A stretch of DNA of 38,397 bases, from NCBI GenBank assembly GCA_021811155.1, contig JAJZPO010000021.1, positions 1-38,397 of the forward strand, read 5' to 3'. Under the pieces are notes generated by a model that was not told the origin of the DNA, searched no databases, and saw only the letters and a list, made by a program, of their open reading frames with translations. Source of the stretch: Bacillota bacterium. GTDB taxonomy: Bacteria > Bacillota > Desulfitobacteriia > Desulfitobacteriales > JAJXUE01. Both the position numbers and the translations under genes were made by a program. Below, one piece after another: positions 17,255 to 24,315 of this stretch. The first letter of the stretch is position 1. Each line of letters starts with the position of its first letter.

Positions 17255-17298
17255 TAACATCGAAAGAAAGTGACCTGTCAAGATTCGGCAGGATTTGC

Positions 17299-17329
17299 TA
17301 GGACGTCCAGAACCGTCCCCGTTGTCCTA
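17299..17329. repeat. REP-like palindrome related to the 32-bp repeat
   Basis: Outer arms TAGGAC (17299-17304) and GTCCTA (17324-17329), with AACCGTCCCCGTTGTCC inside. GTCCCC and an outer GGAC/GTCC arrangement resemble the palindromes at 4789 and 13086, but it is not identical. Confidence 0.5.
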
Positions 17330-17344
17330 TATTCTTTCCTGAGG

Positions 17345-17370
17345 TAAAACAAAAAGTCCCGCAAGGGACC
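17345..17370 (-). terminator. Terminator of yajQ
   Basis: Minus strand: GGTCCC-TTGC-GGGACT stem followed by TTTTGTTTT, 9 bases after the yajQ stop. Confidence 0.85.
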
Positions 17371-17378
17371 TTTCGGAT

Positions 17379-17870
17379 TTAGCGGTAATTTACGAACTGG
17401 ATTTCGAAACCCAGATCCTGTTGTTTTAACATGCTGATCACGGCCTGCAGATCATCCTTGTTCTTGCCGGTGACCCTGATCTGATCGCCCTGAATGGAGC
17501 CGTTGACTTTGATCTTGCTGTCTTTGATCAGCTTGTTGATTTTTTTGGCCTTGTCCTGGTCAATGCCTTGGACAATGTTTGCCTCCTGGCGGACAGTGTC
17601 CCCTGCAGCCGGCTGAACCTTGCCGTAGGATAGGGACCTCAGGGATACGCCCCGCTTGACCAATTTGCTTTCCAGAATGTCCACCACGTTCTGCAGCTTG
17701 AAGTCATCGTCGGAAATCAGCACAATTTTGTCCTGTTCCAGCCGGATTTCACTTTTGCTTCCCTTAAAATCAAAGCGCTGCTCAATCTCTTTTTCGGCCT
17801 GGTGGATGGCGTTGGTCACTTCCGGCATCTCAACCACTGAAACGATATCGAAGGAACTCTCTTTTGCCAT
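17379..17870 (-). CDS. YajQ-family nucleotide-binding protein
   Basis: Cytoplasmic protein with two ferredoxin-like folds. Homologues bind tRNA/nucleotides, and in Xanthomonas one binds cyclic di-GMP. I chose ATG at 17870 (GAGGTG 8 nt upstream), giving 163 residues, the usual size, with [20 protein letters not shown]. Family blocks: [40 protein letters not shown], and the closing [12 protein letters not shown]. It has its own terminator. The ORF extends seven codons upstream to 17891, without a better signal. Confidence 0.95.
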   Translation of the reverse strand: MAKESSFDIVSVVEMPEVTNAIHQAEKEIEQRFDFKGSKSEIRLEQDKIVLISDDDFKLQNVVDILESKLVKRGVSLRSLSYGKVQPAAGDTVRQEANIVQGIDQDKAKKINKLIKDSKIKVNGSIQGDQIRVTGKNKDDLQAVISMLKQQDLGFEIQFVNYR

Positions 17871-17911
17871 AGTTTTAACACCTCGCTGCATTTAGTTGAT
17901 CCAACCGTGAG

Positions 17912-18006
17912 ACTCCCACTTCTATAAGTGGGAGTGGTTCCCCGTGCTCTGCTTCGGTGGGGGTAGACTCCCCCACCGAAGTCTCGATGTTCAACTTCAG
18001 TTGAAC
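17912..18006. repeat. Triple-hairpin intergenic element
   Basis: Three perfect hairpins in a row. Hairpin 1: 10-bp arms ACTCCCACTT (17912-17921) and complement (17926-17935). Hairpin 2: 12-bp arms CTTCGGTGGGGG (17952-17963) and complement (17970-17981). Hairpin 3: 8-bp arms GTTCAACT (17989-17996) and complement (17999-18006). No U-run, so not a terminator. Located between rodZ-like and yajQ genes. The style recalls the hairpin ends of IS200/IS605-type elements and their non-autonomous relatives; this is inference. Confidence 0.75.
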
Positions 18007-18017
18007 GAGTTCACTGC

Positions 18018-18758
18018 TTACTGGGGAATGTCCTTGCCGGTCAGAATCTTGTTATGTATGGTCTGTCCCGGTCCTCCCAACGCCGGTAACGGTTTGCCGT
18101 TTAACACCAGGCTGACGCCGCCTGCGTTGCCGACGCTTACCAGCTCTATGCTGCTATTGGCCTTGAAGTTGCTGGTTGAACCGGCATTCCCGAATCCCCT
18201 GAATACTTGTTGACCGTCTGCCTTGATTTCCAACCAACACCTGGCGCTAAACTTTAAGTCCAGGGAAAGACCGCTTACCTGCGGGGTTGCTGTAGGTGGG
18301 GTCACACTGGGAACAGGCTTGGGCTGCGGCTTTTCGGGATTGGTGGCCGCAGGGGTGGTGGTCGGAGGTCTTTGCTCTGCCGGCCTGGCGCTTTTCCAAA
18401 CCCAATCTACCCCAAACAGGGTAATCAGAGCTAAAATGCACAGGCCCGCAATCAACAACCCCCTTGGGATTGAAAGCCGGCGTTCTCGGGCCAGGGGTTC
18501 AACCGGTTTGATTACTTCCTCGGGTTTGGCCGAGGCAGCCTTGAACTCTTCCACAAGTTCCTGGGCATCCAGACCCAGCGTCCGGGCGTAGGTGCGCAAA
18601 AACCCTACCACATACGTATTCCCGGGCAGGAGCTCATAGTTTTCATCTTCCAAAGCCTTGAGGTAATGTGTGCGGATTTTGGTAATTTCCTCCACATCGG
18701 CCAGGCTGAGACCTTTGCGTTGGCGCGCTTCTCGTAAGCTATGTCCAATCGATTCCAT
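18018..18758 (-). CDS. RodZ/YmfM-like HTH membrane protein
   Basis: 246 residues. N-terminal xre-type helix-turn-helix (about 1-70: LREARQRKGLSLADVEEITKIRTHYLKALEDE), linker, one membrane helix (about 108-128, LLIAGLCILALITLFGVDW), Pro/Thr-rich linker (about 133-165) and a C-terminal DUF4115 beta domain outside the membrane (about 168-246). RodZ links MreB to the elongation machinery; YmfM is the Bacillus equivalent and lies in the same ymfK-ymfM-pgsA order. The start ATG has GGGAGG 5 nt upstream. It follows the YmfK-like gene by 18 bp, so they are cotranscribed. Confidence 0.93.
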   Translation of the reverse strand: MESIGHSLREARQRKGLSLADVEEITKIRTHYLKALEDENYELLPGNTYVVGFLRTYARTLGLDAQELVEEFKAASAKPEEVIKPVEPLARERRLSIPRGLLIAGLCILALITLFGVDWVWKSARPAEQRPPTTTPAATNPEKPQPKPVPSVTPPTATPQVSGLSLDLKFSARCWLEIKADGQQVFRGFGNAGSTSNFKANSSIELVSVGNAGGVSLVLNGKPLPALGGPGQTIHNKILTGKDIPQ

Positions 18759-18776
18759 AAGTACCTCCCTGCCAGT

Positions 18777-19544
18777 TTAACTTAAGTCAAAGGCAGAAAA
18801 ACTGGATGAGATTTCCTGGAGCTTTATTTCCTGTCCAGCGTGGTGCCGCAACTCGATAACCAAATCGAACAATTCAATGGAATATCCTCCGTCCCGCACC
18901 AGAATGTCCGGATGTTCCACAATCTTTAACCCTGTCCCACGCAAGATTTGCGCCAGCAATTCCCGGTGAGCCGGTGTGCCCCGCGTCGTGCTGGTGATCG
19001 CGTCAATTAAAAAAATCGTCTCTGCGGCGCTTTCATCCTCTGCCAACTGGGTGCGCATTGTTTGCCTGATAATTGTAGAAGAAACCAGGGTCCATTTTTT
19101 ATTGGCGTAGACGCAAGCGGCAATCGATGCTTCGCTTTTTCCTACCCTGGGCATTCCCCTGATGCCGATAACCTTGTTGCCGCCCTCTTTAAGAATATCA
19201 CCCAGGAAGTTGATCAACAAACCCAACTCCTCCCTGACAAAGCAATAGGTAGGAGGGGTGGTCGCGGCTATCTTCAGCCTCTTGCCGTGCTTCAAGGCAA
19301 TCATGTCCAGGAGTGTTGGTTCCCGCAGCGCTGTCAGCCTGATACTCTGAACCTGCACCAGGGTTTGGGCCAGAACCTTAATCTTTTCTCGTTCCCGGCA
19401 TTCGATTAAAAATCCCCTGCGGCTTTCGCCGATGCTGTTCACCTGAAGAATGTTGAGGTTTAACATACCCAGCAGGTTAGTGACAGAGCTCAGCAAGCCA
19501 GGCCGGTTAACCTTTATGTCGTACTCAAGATACAGTTTTTCCAC
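18777..19544 (-). CDS. YmfK-like protein (DUF3388): ACT-like plus P-loop
   Basis: Cytoplasmic protein of unknown function, 255 residues from the GTG at 19544 (GGAGG 6 nt upstream). A longer frame (to 19703) is mostly antisense or overlapping with mnmH and lacks a good start. N-terminal ACT-like region (about 1-75: YLEYDIKVNRPGLLSSVTNLLG...IGESRRGFLIE). The middle carries a P-loop-like GMPRVGKSEASIA, so nucleotide binding is likely. Homologous in layout to B. subtilis YmfK, whose gene is also followed by ymfM (RodZ-like). The start lies inside the 3' end of mnmH (20-bp overlap). Confidence 0.85.
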   Translation of the reverse strand: MEKLYLEYDIKVNRPGLLSSVTNLLGMLNLNILQVNSIGESRRGFLIECREREKIKVLAQTLVQVQSIRLTALREPTLLDMIALKHGKRLKIAATTPPTYCFVREELGLLINFLGDILKEGGNKVIGIRGMPRVGKSEASIAACVYANKKWTLVSSTIIRQTMRTQLAEDESAAETIFLIDAITSTTRGTPAHRELLAQILRGTGLKIVEHPDILVRDGGYSIELFDLVIELRHHAGQEIKLQEISSSFSAFDLS

Positions 19545-20583
19545 CGGCATCCTCCAACTTGTCCAAAAAGTCCCCCACCTGCTGCAGCGCCCTATCCGGG
19601 TCTGCCATGGAGATAGACGCGTGGTATCCTGGGTGAGGTTGGTTAGGATACCCGTACAACGGGTCATAGTATTCTTCCAGCAGCACGCGGACAAAGGGAG
19701 CATAGGCTCCCGCCTCTAACCAGGACTTCAGCTGCTCCACTTTTTCGTTGCCAAGCCGTTGGCGCAGGCGGTTTAGAGCTGTCTCCAATTCCGGTCCCGC
19801 GCCGCTAAAGGACGTATATTCCTCTACCAGCCGTTTCACCCTGTTCTCAATTGAATCATACACCAGAAGCTGCTTCCCCTGTTCCATATCCTGGTGCAGG
19901 GAATTGGGCAGTGTCACCCGGCCAATCCGTTTGCTCTCGCATTCCACCACAATCCACTTTGCCGGCTGCAGCGCCCTGATTTCTTCCGCCAGGTTGGCTT
20001 CAAATTTTTTCTGGCTCGGGGCCGGGCCCAAGCCAACAGCCCCAAAAACCGAACCACGGTTGTTCGCCAGCTTTTCCAGGTCAACAGCCGGTCTCCCTCG
20101 CAGCTGCAGGGCCTGAATCAGCTGAGTTTTTCCCGTACCGGTATTGCCCCGGATAACTACTACCCCGAAAGGCAAGGGGTCTTGCTGCCAAAACCGGACG
20201 ATGGATTGACGGTAAGCCTTGTACCCTCCCGCCAGGCGGTAAGTCTTGATTCCCATCAAATCCATAATGCCGGCAACCGCCCTGCTGCGCATGCCGCCGC
20301 GCCAGCAAAAGAACACCAGCGGGCCCTTTTCTTCCAGCTCACGGCATTGCTTTAGCATAGTTGGAAGCTTTGGGGCCGCCAGAGACAACCCTAAGTCCTT
20401 AGCTGCCAAGGGGCTGACCTGTTTGTAGGCAGTTCCCACTTCCGCCCTTTCCTCATCTGAAAATAGGGGCAGGTTGACAGCCCCGGGGATAGTGGCCTCG
20501 GCAAATTCACTTTCTGAACGCACATCAACAAAAACAGGGTTGGTCAAACGGCCCAATCCCTCGACAGTAATCTCTTGAATCAT
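19525..20583 (-). CDS. mnmH: tRNA 2-selenouridine synthase MnmH (SelU)
   Basis: Replaces sulfur by selenium in 2-thiouridine at the wobble position of Lys, Glu and Gln tRNAs, using selenophosphate from SelD. 352 residues from ATG at 20583 (GAGGA 7 nt upstream; another ATG 6 codons earlier is less well placed). N-terminal rhodanese domain (about 1-130) with active-site Cys in LVFFCWRGGMRSRAVA; then a P-loop domain with GNTGTGKTQLIQAL. The presence implies selenium metabolism (selD) elsewhere in the genome. Overlaps the ymfK-like gene by 20 bp. Confidence 0.94.
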   Translation of the reverse strand: MIQEITVEGLGRLTNPVFVDVRSESEFAEATIPGAVNLPLFSDEERAEVGTAYKQVSPLAAKDLGLSLAAPKLPTMLKQCRELEEKGPLVFFCWRGGMRSRAVAGIMDLMGIKTYRLAGGYKAYRQSIVRFWQQDPLPFGVVVIRGNTGTGKTQLIQALQLRGRPAVDLEKLANNRGSVFGAVGLGPAPSQKKFEANLAEEIRALQPAKWIVVECESKRIGRVTLPNSLHQDMEQGKQLLVYDSIENRVKRLVEEYTSFSGAGPELETALNRLRQRLGNEKVEQLKSWLEAGAYAPFVRVLLEEYYDPLYGYPNQPHPGYHASISMADPDRALQQVGDFLDKLEDAGGKTVS

Positions 20584-20686
20584 CAATAGTTCCTCATTCA
20601 AAACCGTATTCGACGCATGTCTCGTAATTCCTGCTGTAATTATTTCAATTCACCAAATCCTGCCAAACCACTCAGGAATCGTGAAT

Positions 20687-21871
20687 TTATTTTTGTCTTA
20701 CGGCAGCCGATTTATTCCTGTGAGCCCGGGCGGCTAATGGCAGCACCAGGCGGGCAGCCGGATTGTCCCGCCTGAGGTCTACCGCCCGGTGGAGGCAGAG
20801 TTCATGGCAGCAGAGGCACTCGATACATTTGGTGTAATCGATTAGTTTCGTTCTGCTGTCTATAGCTTTGACAGGACAGCTGTCCACACAGGTCTGGCAG
20901 TTTTTGCAGCGTTTTGGATCAATCTTGGGACGGACTTTAAAAAACTTGATGATACTTTTAAGCACAAAACCCGAACCGCCCCTGCGCCTGGCAGCGGGAA
21001 GTTTAAAATCCGTGATTTGCGGCAGTTTTTCATAGTCGCCGCTCAGCCGGATTTTCTCCAGGTTTGCCTCACCCACCCCCAGCCTGGCTGCCTGGGCCAG
21101 GATCGGGACATCCTGCACCTTCAAACCCAACATCCCGATAGCCACTGCGTCCATGGCCAGGGCATCCTGGCTTAGGAGCAGATAGCCCAGCTGCCTGGCT
21201 TGTCCAGCGGTGGGCCCCGCTCCCTCCATGCCAATAACAGCATCCATGATATTCAGCTTAACACCGCAGGCCAAATGAATATCGGCAATAATCTCGCCAA
21301 AATCCTCCGGACCGGGAGCCAGGCGGTGATATTCGGCCTTGCGGAGCCCTGGTATGCAGCCAAAGACGTTTTTCACCGCCCCGGTATATATTGCCGCCGA
21401 ATGGGCCTTGAATTTGGGCAGATTGATGACGACATCAGCATCCAATACCGGTTTGGCCAGGAAAAAGCTCTTGACAAAACGCCCCGTTCGACTGGGAACC
21501 TCCCTGGCGCCGGCCTGGTCAAAATTTATGAGTTTCGCTCCCTCTTCGGCGGCGACCGTCTCAAATCCGGCCACCTTCAGGGCTTTGGCGGTAGGGGCCA
21601 TTCCCGCAATAGCTCCACCGGCGCTGTCTCCTACCCAGACTTCGCACCCCTGCTCCCGGCAAATGCGGATTAATGCCCGCACCAGTTCAGGGTGGGTAGT
21701 GGCAGCTTGCTGCGGTGGAACCGGGCCGATCAAATTCACCTTCAACAATACCTTTTGGCCAGGCTTGAGAAACTTACCCCAGCCTCCCAAAGGCTTAATA
21801 CCCCGCTCCAAAGCCTGGCGGATTAATTCCGCGTCATAACTTTCACATTGCACCAGCGAGACTTCCGGCAT
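20687..21871 (-). CDS. DUF362 protein with C-terminal two-cluster ferredoxin
   Basis: 394 residues. DUF362 domain (about 1-290: VLLKVNLIGPVPPQQAAT, VWVGDSAGG, NLPKFKAHS, GAVKNVFGCIPGLRKAEYH) followed by two [4Fe-4S] motifs (about 318-365: CKNCQTCVDSCPVKAID and CIECLCCHELCLH). Function of DUF362 is not firmly known; members are electron-transfer or Fe-S proteins of anaerobes. Cytoplasmic, no signal. The ATG has AAAGGGGG 7 nt upstream. There is a gap of about 100 bp to mnmH. Clearly a real gene; only the substrate is unknown. Confidence 0.93.
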   Translation of the reverse strand: MPEVSLVQCESYDAELIRQALERGIKPLGGWGKFLKPGQKVLLKVNLIGPVPPQQAATTHPELVRALIRICREQGCEVWVGDSAGGAIAGMAPTAKALKVAGFETVAAEEGAKLINFDQAGAREVPSRTGRFVKSFFLAKPVLDADVVINLPKFKAHSAAIYTGAVKNVFGCIPGLRKAEYHRLAPGPEDFGEIIADIHLACGVKLNIMDAVIGMEGAGPTAGQARQLGYLLLSQDALAMDAVAIGMLGLKVQDVPILAQAARLGVGEANLEKIRLSGDYEKLPQITDFKLPAARRRGGSGFVLKSIIKFFKVRPKIDPKRCKNCQTCVDSCPVKAIDSRTKLIDYTKCIECLCCHELCLHRAVDLRRDNPAARLVLPLAARAHRNKSAAVRQK

Positions 21872-21958
21872 AACCGAACCCCCTTTGCTCTTCTATATAT
21901 TGTAACAATCTTTCCCGCACAATAAAAGAAGCCGCCCCGGAACATTCCCATACAAAAG

Positions 21959-22000
21959 GAGCCGGTCCCGGTGTTGTATCTTCACCCGGAACCAGCTCCA
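21959..22000 (-). terminator. Hairpin terminator upstream of the DUF362 gene
   Basis: Minus strand: GGAGCTGGTTCCGGGTG pairs with CACCGGGACCGGCTCC (one-base offset), 9-nt loop, followed by TTTTG. This probably ends the desulfurase-niaR transcript or a small transcript in 22000-22254. Confidence 0.65.
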
Positions 22001-22002
22001 GA

Positions 22003-22182
22003 TTCCAATGCCCCCAGATGCAGGCAGTTCAAGCACAAGCACAGCGCGAAGCCGCTGGTAGAGCGTAGTGCCCCAAAATCACAGCTGGCCCAGGTATTAG
22101 TTCTGCCAGAACCTGCTGCCACTTCCAAAGACCCCAGACAGAGGCAGTTCAAAAACAAGTATAGCGCGAAGGCTTTGCCGCC
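22003..22182. repeat. 120-bp-offset direct duplication
   Basis: A core of about 60 bp starting near 22003 recurs near 22123. Shared words include GGCAGTTCAA and ACAAG followed by AGCGCGAAG (22022-22052 and 22142-22172). Open frames of 75 residues (minus) and 89 residues (plus) cross it and both show the repeat. Neither has a clear ribosome site, so I do not call a gene. The interval 21872-22254 otherwise has only the hairpin at 21959-22000. Confidence 0.6.
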
Positions 22183-22254
22183 AAATTCAGCAGCACTTGG
22201 GGCCCCCACAAAATCTTTGCTTACAAAGCCTGCCCCATGATTTTGGGGGGTAGT

Positions 22255-22794
22255 TCAACTGCCTCGCAGCAGGAAGCCGCGGCGGGCAAGTTCCGCGCAC
22301 GCTTGATCCAGGGTTTCCTCATCGGGCCCTTCGACGCTGTGCAGGTGCACCCCATTGGTCAGAGAACTGAGCAGGGAGGCGTCTGTTTCAGAGACTCTTT
22401 TGAGAAAGTCCCGTACATCCTTCCTGGTCCTCAAACCAAGAGGGCGAAAAATGCGGCCGTACACGGAGTGCTCCACTCCCACATCCAGCACCGTCACACC
22501 GAAATCCACCAGGGTGTTGAGTTCTTCTTCCGTGTCTGCCGGCACGTGACGGCTCATAATCACCCTTCTTACCCCCTGCAAAGGCGGCTGGGCCAGGTAA
22601 ATGTACCCGCCCGGGGTGGCCATAATAGGTTCCTTTCTCGCCCGAAGCAGCGCTATGTCCTGGACAATCACCTGCCGGCTTACCCCGGTGAGCTTCGCCA
22701 GACCCGCAGCTTTGAGCGGTTGTTGGCTTTCTTTGAGCAGGCCCAGCAAGCGCGCCCGCCTGTCTTCCCCGGCTTGTCCGTCCTTGCGCAGCAT
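22255..22794 (-). CDS. niaR: NAD biosynthesis repressor NiaR
   Basis: Niacin-responsive transcription repressor (YrxA in B. subtilis), 179 residues. N-terminal HTH (about 10-60: RRARLLGLLKESQQPLKAAG, LTGVSRQVIVQDIALLRA) and C-terminal 3H domain (about 75-175) named for its conserved histidines (SRHVP, VEHSVYG, GVHLHSV), which bind metal and sense nicotinic acid. It is directly downstream of the cysteine desulfurase (24-bp gap), and divergent from nadBCA. Likely autoregulated with both units through the operator at 24131-24152. Confidence 0.95.
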   Translation of the reverse strand: MLRKDGQAGEDRRARLLGLLKESQQPLKAAGLAKLTGVSRQVIVQDIALLRARKEPIMATPGGYIYLAQPPLQGVRRVIMSRHVPADTEEELNTLVDFGVTVLDVGVEHSVYGRIFRPLGLRTRKDVRDFLKRVSETDASLLSSLTNGVHLHSVEGPDEETLDQACAELARRGFLLRGS

Positions 22795-22818
22795 ATTAAT
22801 CCACCTACTACCTTTTTC

Positions 22819-23967
22819 CTATTTATGAAAGCAGAAGCGTTCCGACAAGTCATCTACTACTCTGGATAAATTGGCTGCAAAGCTCAAAATATCCTGCACG
22901 GTTGTGTCAACTCCTACAGTTATGCGAAATCCCTGCGCAGCCTCGCCTGCAGCCTGACCCAAGGCCATGAGCACATGGGACGGTTCCCTGGAACCACTGG
23001 AGCAAGCAGCACCGGTACTGATGGCGATGCCCCGCTTTCCCATTTCAGACACAATGACCTGACCTTCAATGCCGCTGACTCCCAAGTTTACATGATGCGG
23101 CAGGCGCTGAGTAGGATGACCGTTCAGGTAGACGCCCGGGATCAGTAAAGCCCTGTTAATCAATTCGGTGCGCAGCGCCAAGAGACGCAGCAATTCGCGT
23201 TTGTATTCCTGCCCAGCCAGCTCAACAGCTTTGGCCAGGCCCATTATTGCCGGCACGTTTAAGGTTCCGGGCCGCAAACCGCGTTCCTGCCCGCCGCCGT
23301 ACATGAGAGGTTCCAGTCTCACACCCGGTCCCACATACAAAAAACCAACCCCTTTAGGGCCGTACAGCTTATGCCCACTGACAGAAATTAGGTCGGCTCC
23401 GATCTCAGCTGCATCAACCCACACTTTGCCAAATGACTGAATGCAATCGCAGTGAAACAGAATTCCTTTTTGCCGCAATACAGGAGCCAGTTCTGCAACA
23501 GGCTGCAGCGTGCCTATTTCGTTATTTGCATGGCCCACCGAGACAAGCACTGTCTGCGGTGTCAGGCACTCCTGCCATTTCTCCCTGTCCAGCAAGCCGG
23601 TAGAATCCAGCGGAAAAAAATCAACGCCAAACCCTTCTTTCGCCAGGGCTGACATTGGTCCGAGCACAGACTTGTGTTCGATTGACGTTGTTACCAGGTG
23701 GTTGCCTCTTTTCCGCCGGGCCCGTGCTCCCCCAAGAATGGCCAGATTATTGGCTTCCGTTCCGCCGGAAGTAAAGACCACCTGCCGCGGGGAGACGCCA
23801 ATTACCCTGCCGACCCGTTCCCGGGCCTCCTCCACCGCTGCTTTTACCCTAAGCCCAGCTTCATGGGGGCTGTGGGGATTCTCAAACTGAGCGGCAAAAT
23901 AATGGGTCATCTCCTCCTGCACCTCTGGCCGCACCGGGGTCGTAGCAGCATAATCCATGTACAGCAC
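22819..23967 (-). CDS. Cysteine desulfurase (NifS/IscS family) of the NAD locus
   Basis: PLP enzyme that moves cysteine sulfur for Fe-S assembly; in Firmicutes this copy usually serves the [4Fe-4S] cluster of quinolinate synthase NadA. 382 residues, from GTG at 23967 (GGGAGG 7 nt upstream). N-terminal MDYAATTPVRPEV, PLP lysine in SGHKLYGPKG (about 200-210), active Cys in the STGAACSSGSREPS loop (about 318-330). The gene is divergent from nadBCA and shares the promoter region. Start GTG is followed by CTG TAC ATG; the downstream ATG is possible but lacks spacing. Confidence 0.95.
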   Translation of the reverse strand: MLYMDYAATTPVRPEVQEEMTHYFAAQFENPHSPHEAGLRVKAAVEEARERVGRVIGVSPRQVVFTSGGTEANNLAILGGARARRKRGNHLVTTSIEHKSVLGPMSALAKEGFGVDFFPLDSTGLLDREKWQECLTPQTVLVSVGHANNEIGTLQPVAELAPVLRQKGILFHCDCIQSFGKVWVDAAEIGADLISVSGHKLYGPKGVGFLYVGPGVRLEPLMYGGGQERGLRPGTLNVPAIMGLAKAVELAGQEYKRELLRLLALRTELINRALLIPGVYLNGHPTQRLPHHVNLGVSGIEGQVIVSEMGKRGIAISTGAACSSGSREPSHVLMALGQAAGEAAQGFRITVGVDTTVQDILSFAANLSRVVDDLSERFCFHK

Positions 23968-23990
23968 CGCACTACCTCCCTTGGGTATGA

Positions 23991-24022
23991 GAAGTCAGAA
24001 TTCAGGAGTCAGAATTCAGAAT
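23991..24022. repeat. GTCAGAATTCAGGAGTCAGAATTC repeat in desulfurase leader
   Basis: Two tandem GTCAGAATTCAG units separated by GA, upstream of the desulfurase start (23967). Same family as the units at 24200-24276, in the opposite sense to those at 101-133. Confidence 0.55.
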
Positions 24023-24106
24023 ACTTCGAGCTGATAGAACAGTTATTTCGTTCTGGCCGCGATGCCTGAGTTACGATTTATCTCAGCAAAAGGCTGTTTT
24101 GTGATG

Positions 24107-24136
24107 ATTTTAAAGCACAAACAGCTTATGTGTCAA
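24107..24136 (-). promoter_or_regulatory. Promoter of the desulfurase-niaR operon
   Basis: Minus strand TTGACA (24131-24136), 18-nt spacer, TAAAAT (24107-24112). The -35 hexamer is also the left arm of the inverted repeat at 24131-24152. Confidence 0.7.
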
Positions 24137-24152
24137 TACATGTGTCTTGACA
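24131..24152. promoter_or_regulatory. Probable NiaR operator
   Basis: Inverted repeat TGTCAA (24131-24136) and TTGACA (24147-24152) around 10 bp; the wider stretch reads as TGTGTC, TGACACC and TGACA half-sites to 24164. Known NiaR sites are TGACA/TGTCA-type inverted repeats. It lies between two divergent NAD-related operons, and each arm is a -35 box, so one bound repressor would shut both. Repressor identity is inferred from the niaR neighbour. Confidence 0.7.
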
Positions 24153-24175
24153 CCAGTGATGACATTTGATAAAAC
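24147..24175 (+). promoter_or_regulatory. Promoter of nadBCA
   Basis: TTGACA (24147-24152), 17-nt spacer, TAAAAC (24170-24175). Predicted start about 24182, giving a leader of about 135 nt to the nadB GTG at 24316. Confidence 0.7.
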
Positions 24176-24199
24176 TGAAGAAAGGTTATTGCTGTCCGA

Positions 24200-24276
24200 G
24201 AATTCTGGAGTCAGGAGTCAGGAGTCAGAATTCAGACTCGTATCCTAGTTGATTCCTTCTGAATTCTGAGTTCCGA
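24200..24276. repeat. GAATTC/GGAGTCAG repeats forming a hairpin in the nadB leader
   Basis: Three GGAGTCAG units (24207-24230) end in AATTCAG, and the opposite strand version CTGAATTCTGAGTTCC follows at about 24259-24274. The two arms can pair over about 14 positions in the nadB leader RNA. This is where the family is densest in the window. Confidence 0.6.
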
Positions 24277-24315
24277 CCTGTAAGATTGACCTGATAGAGA
24301 TTGGAGTGATCGCCC

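Noticed and set aside
21971-22240. Small repeat-containing ORFs on both strands
   Set aside because: No clear ribosome site and both strands are open because of the duplication; reported as a repeat instead.
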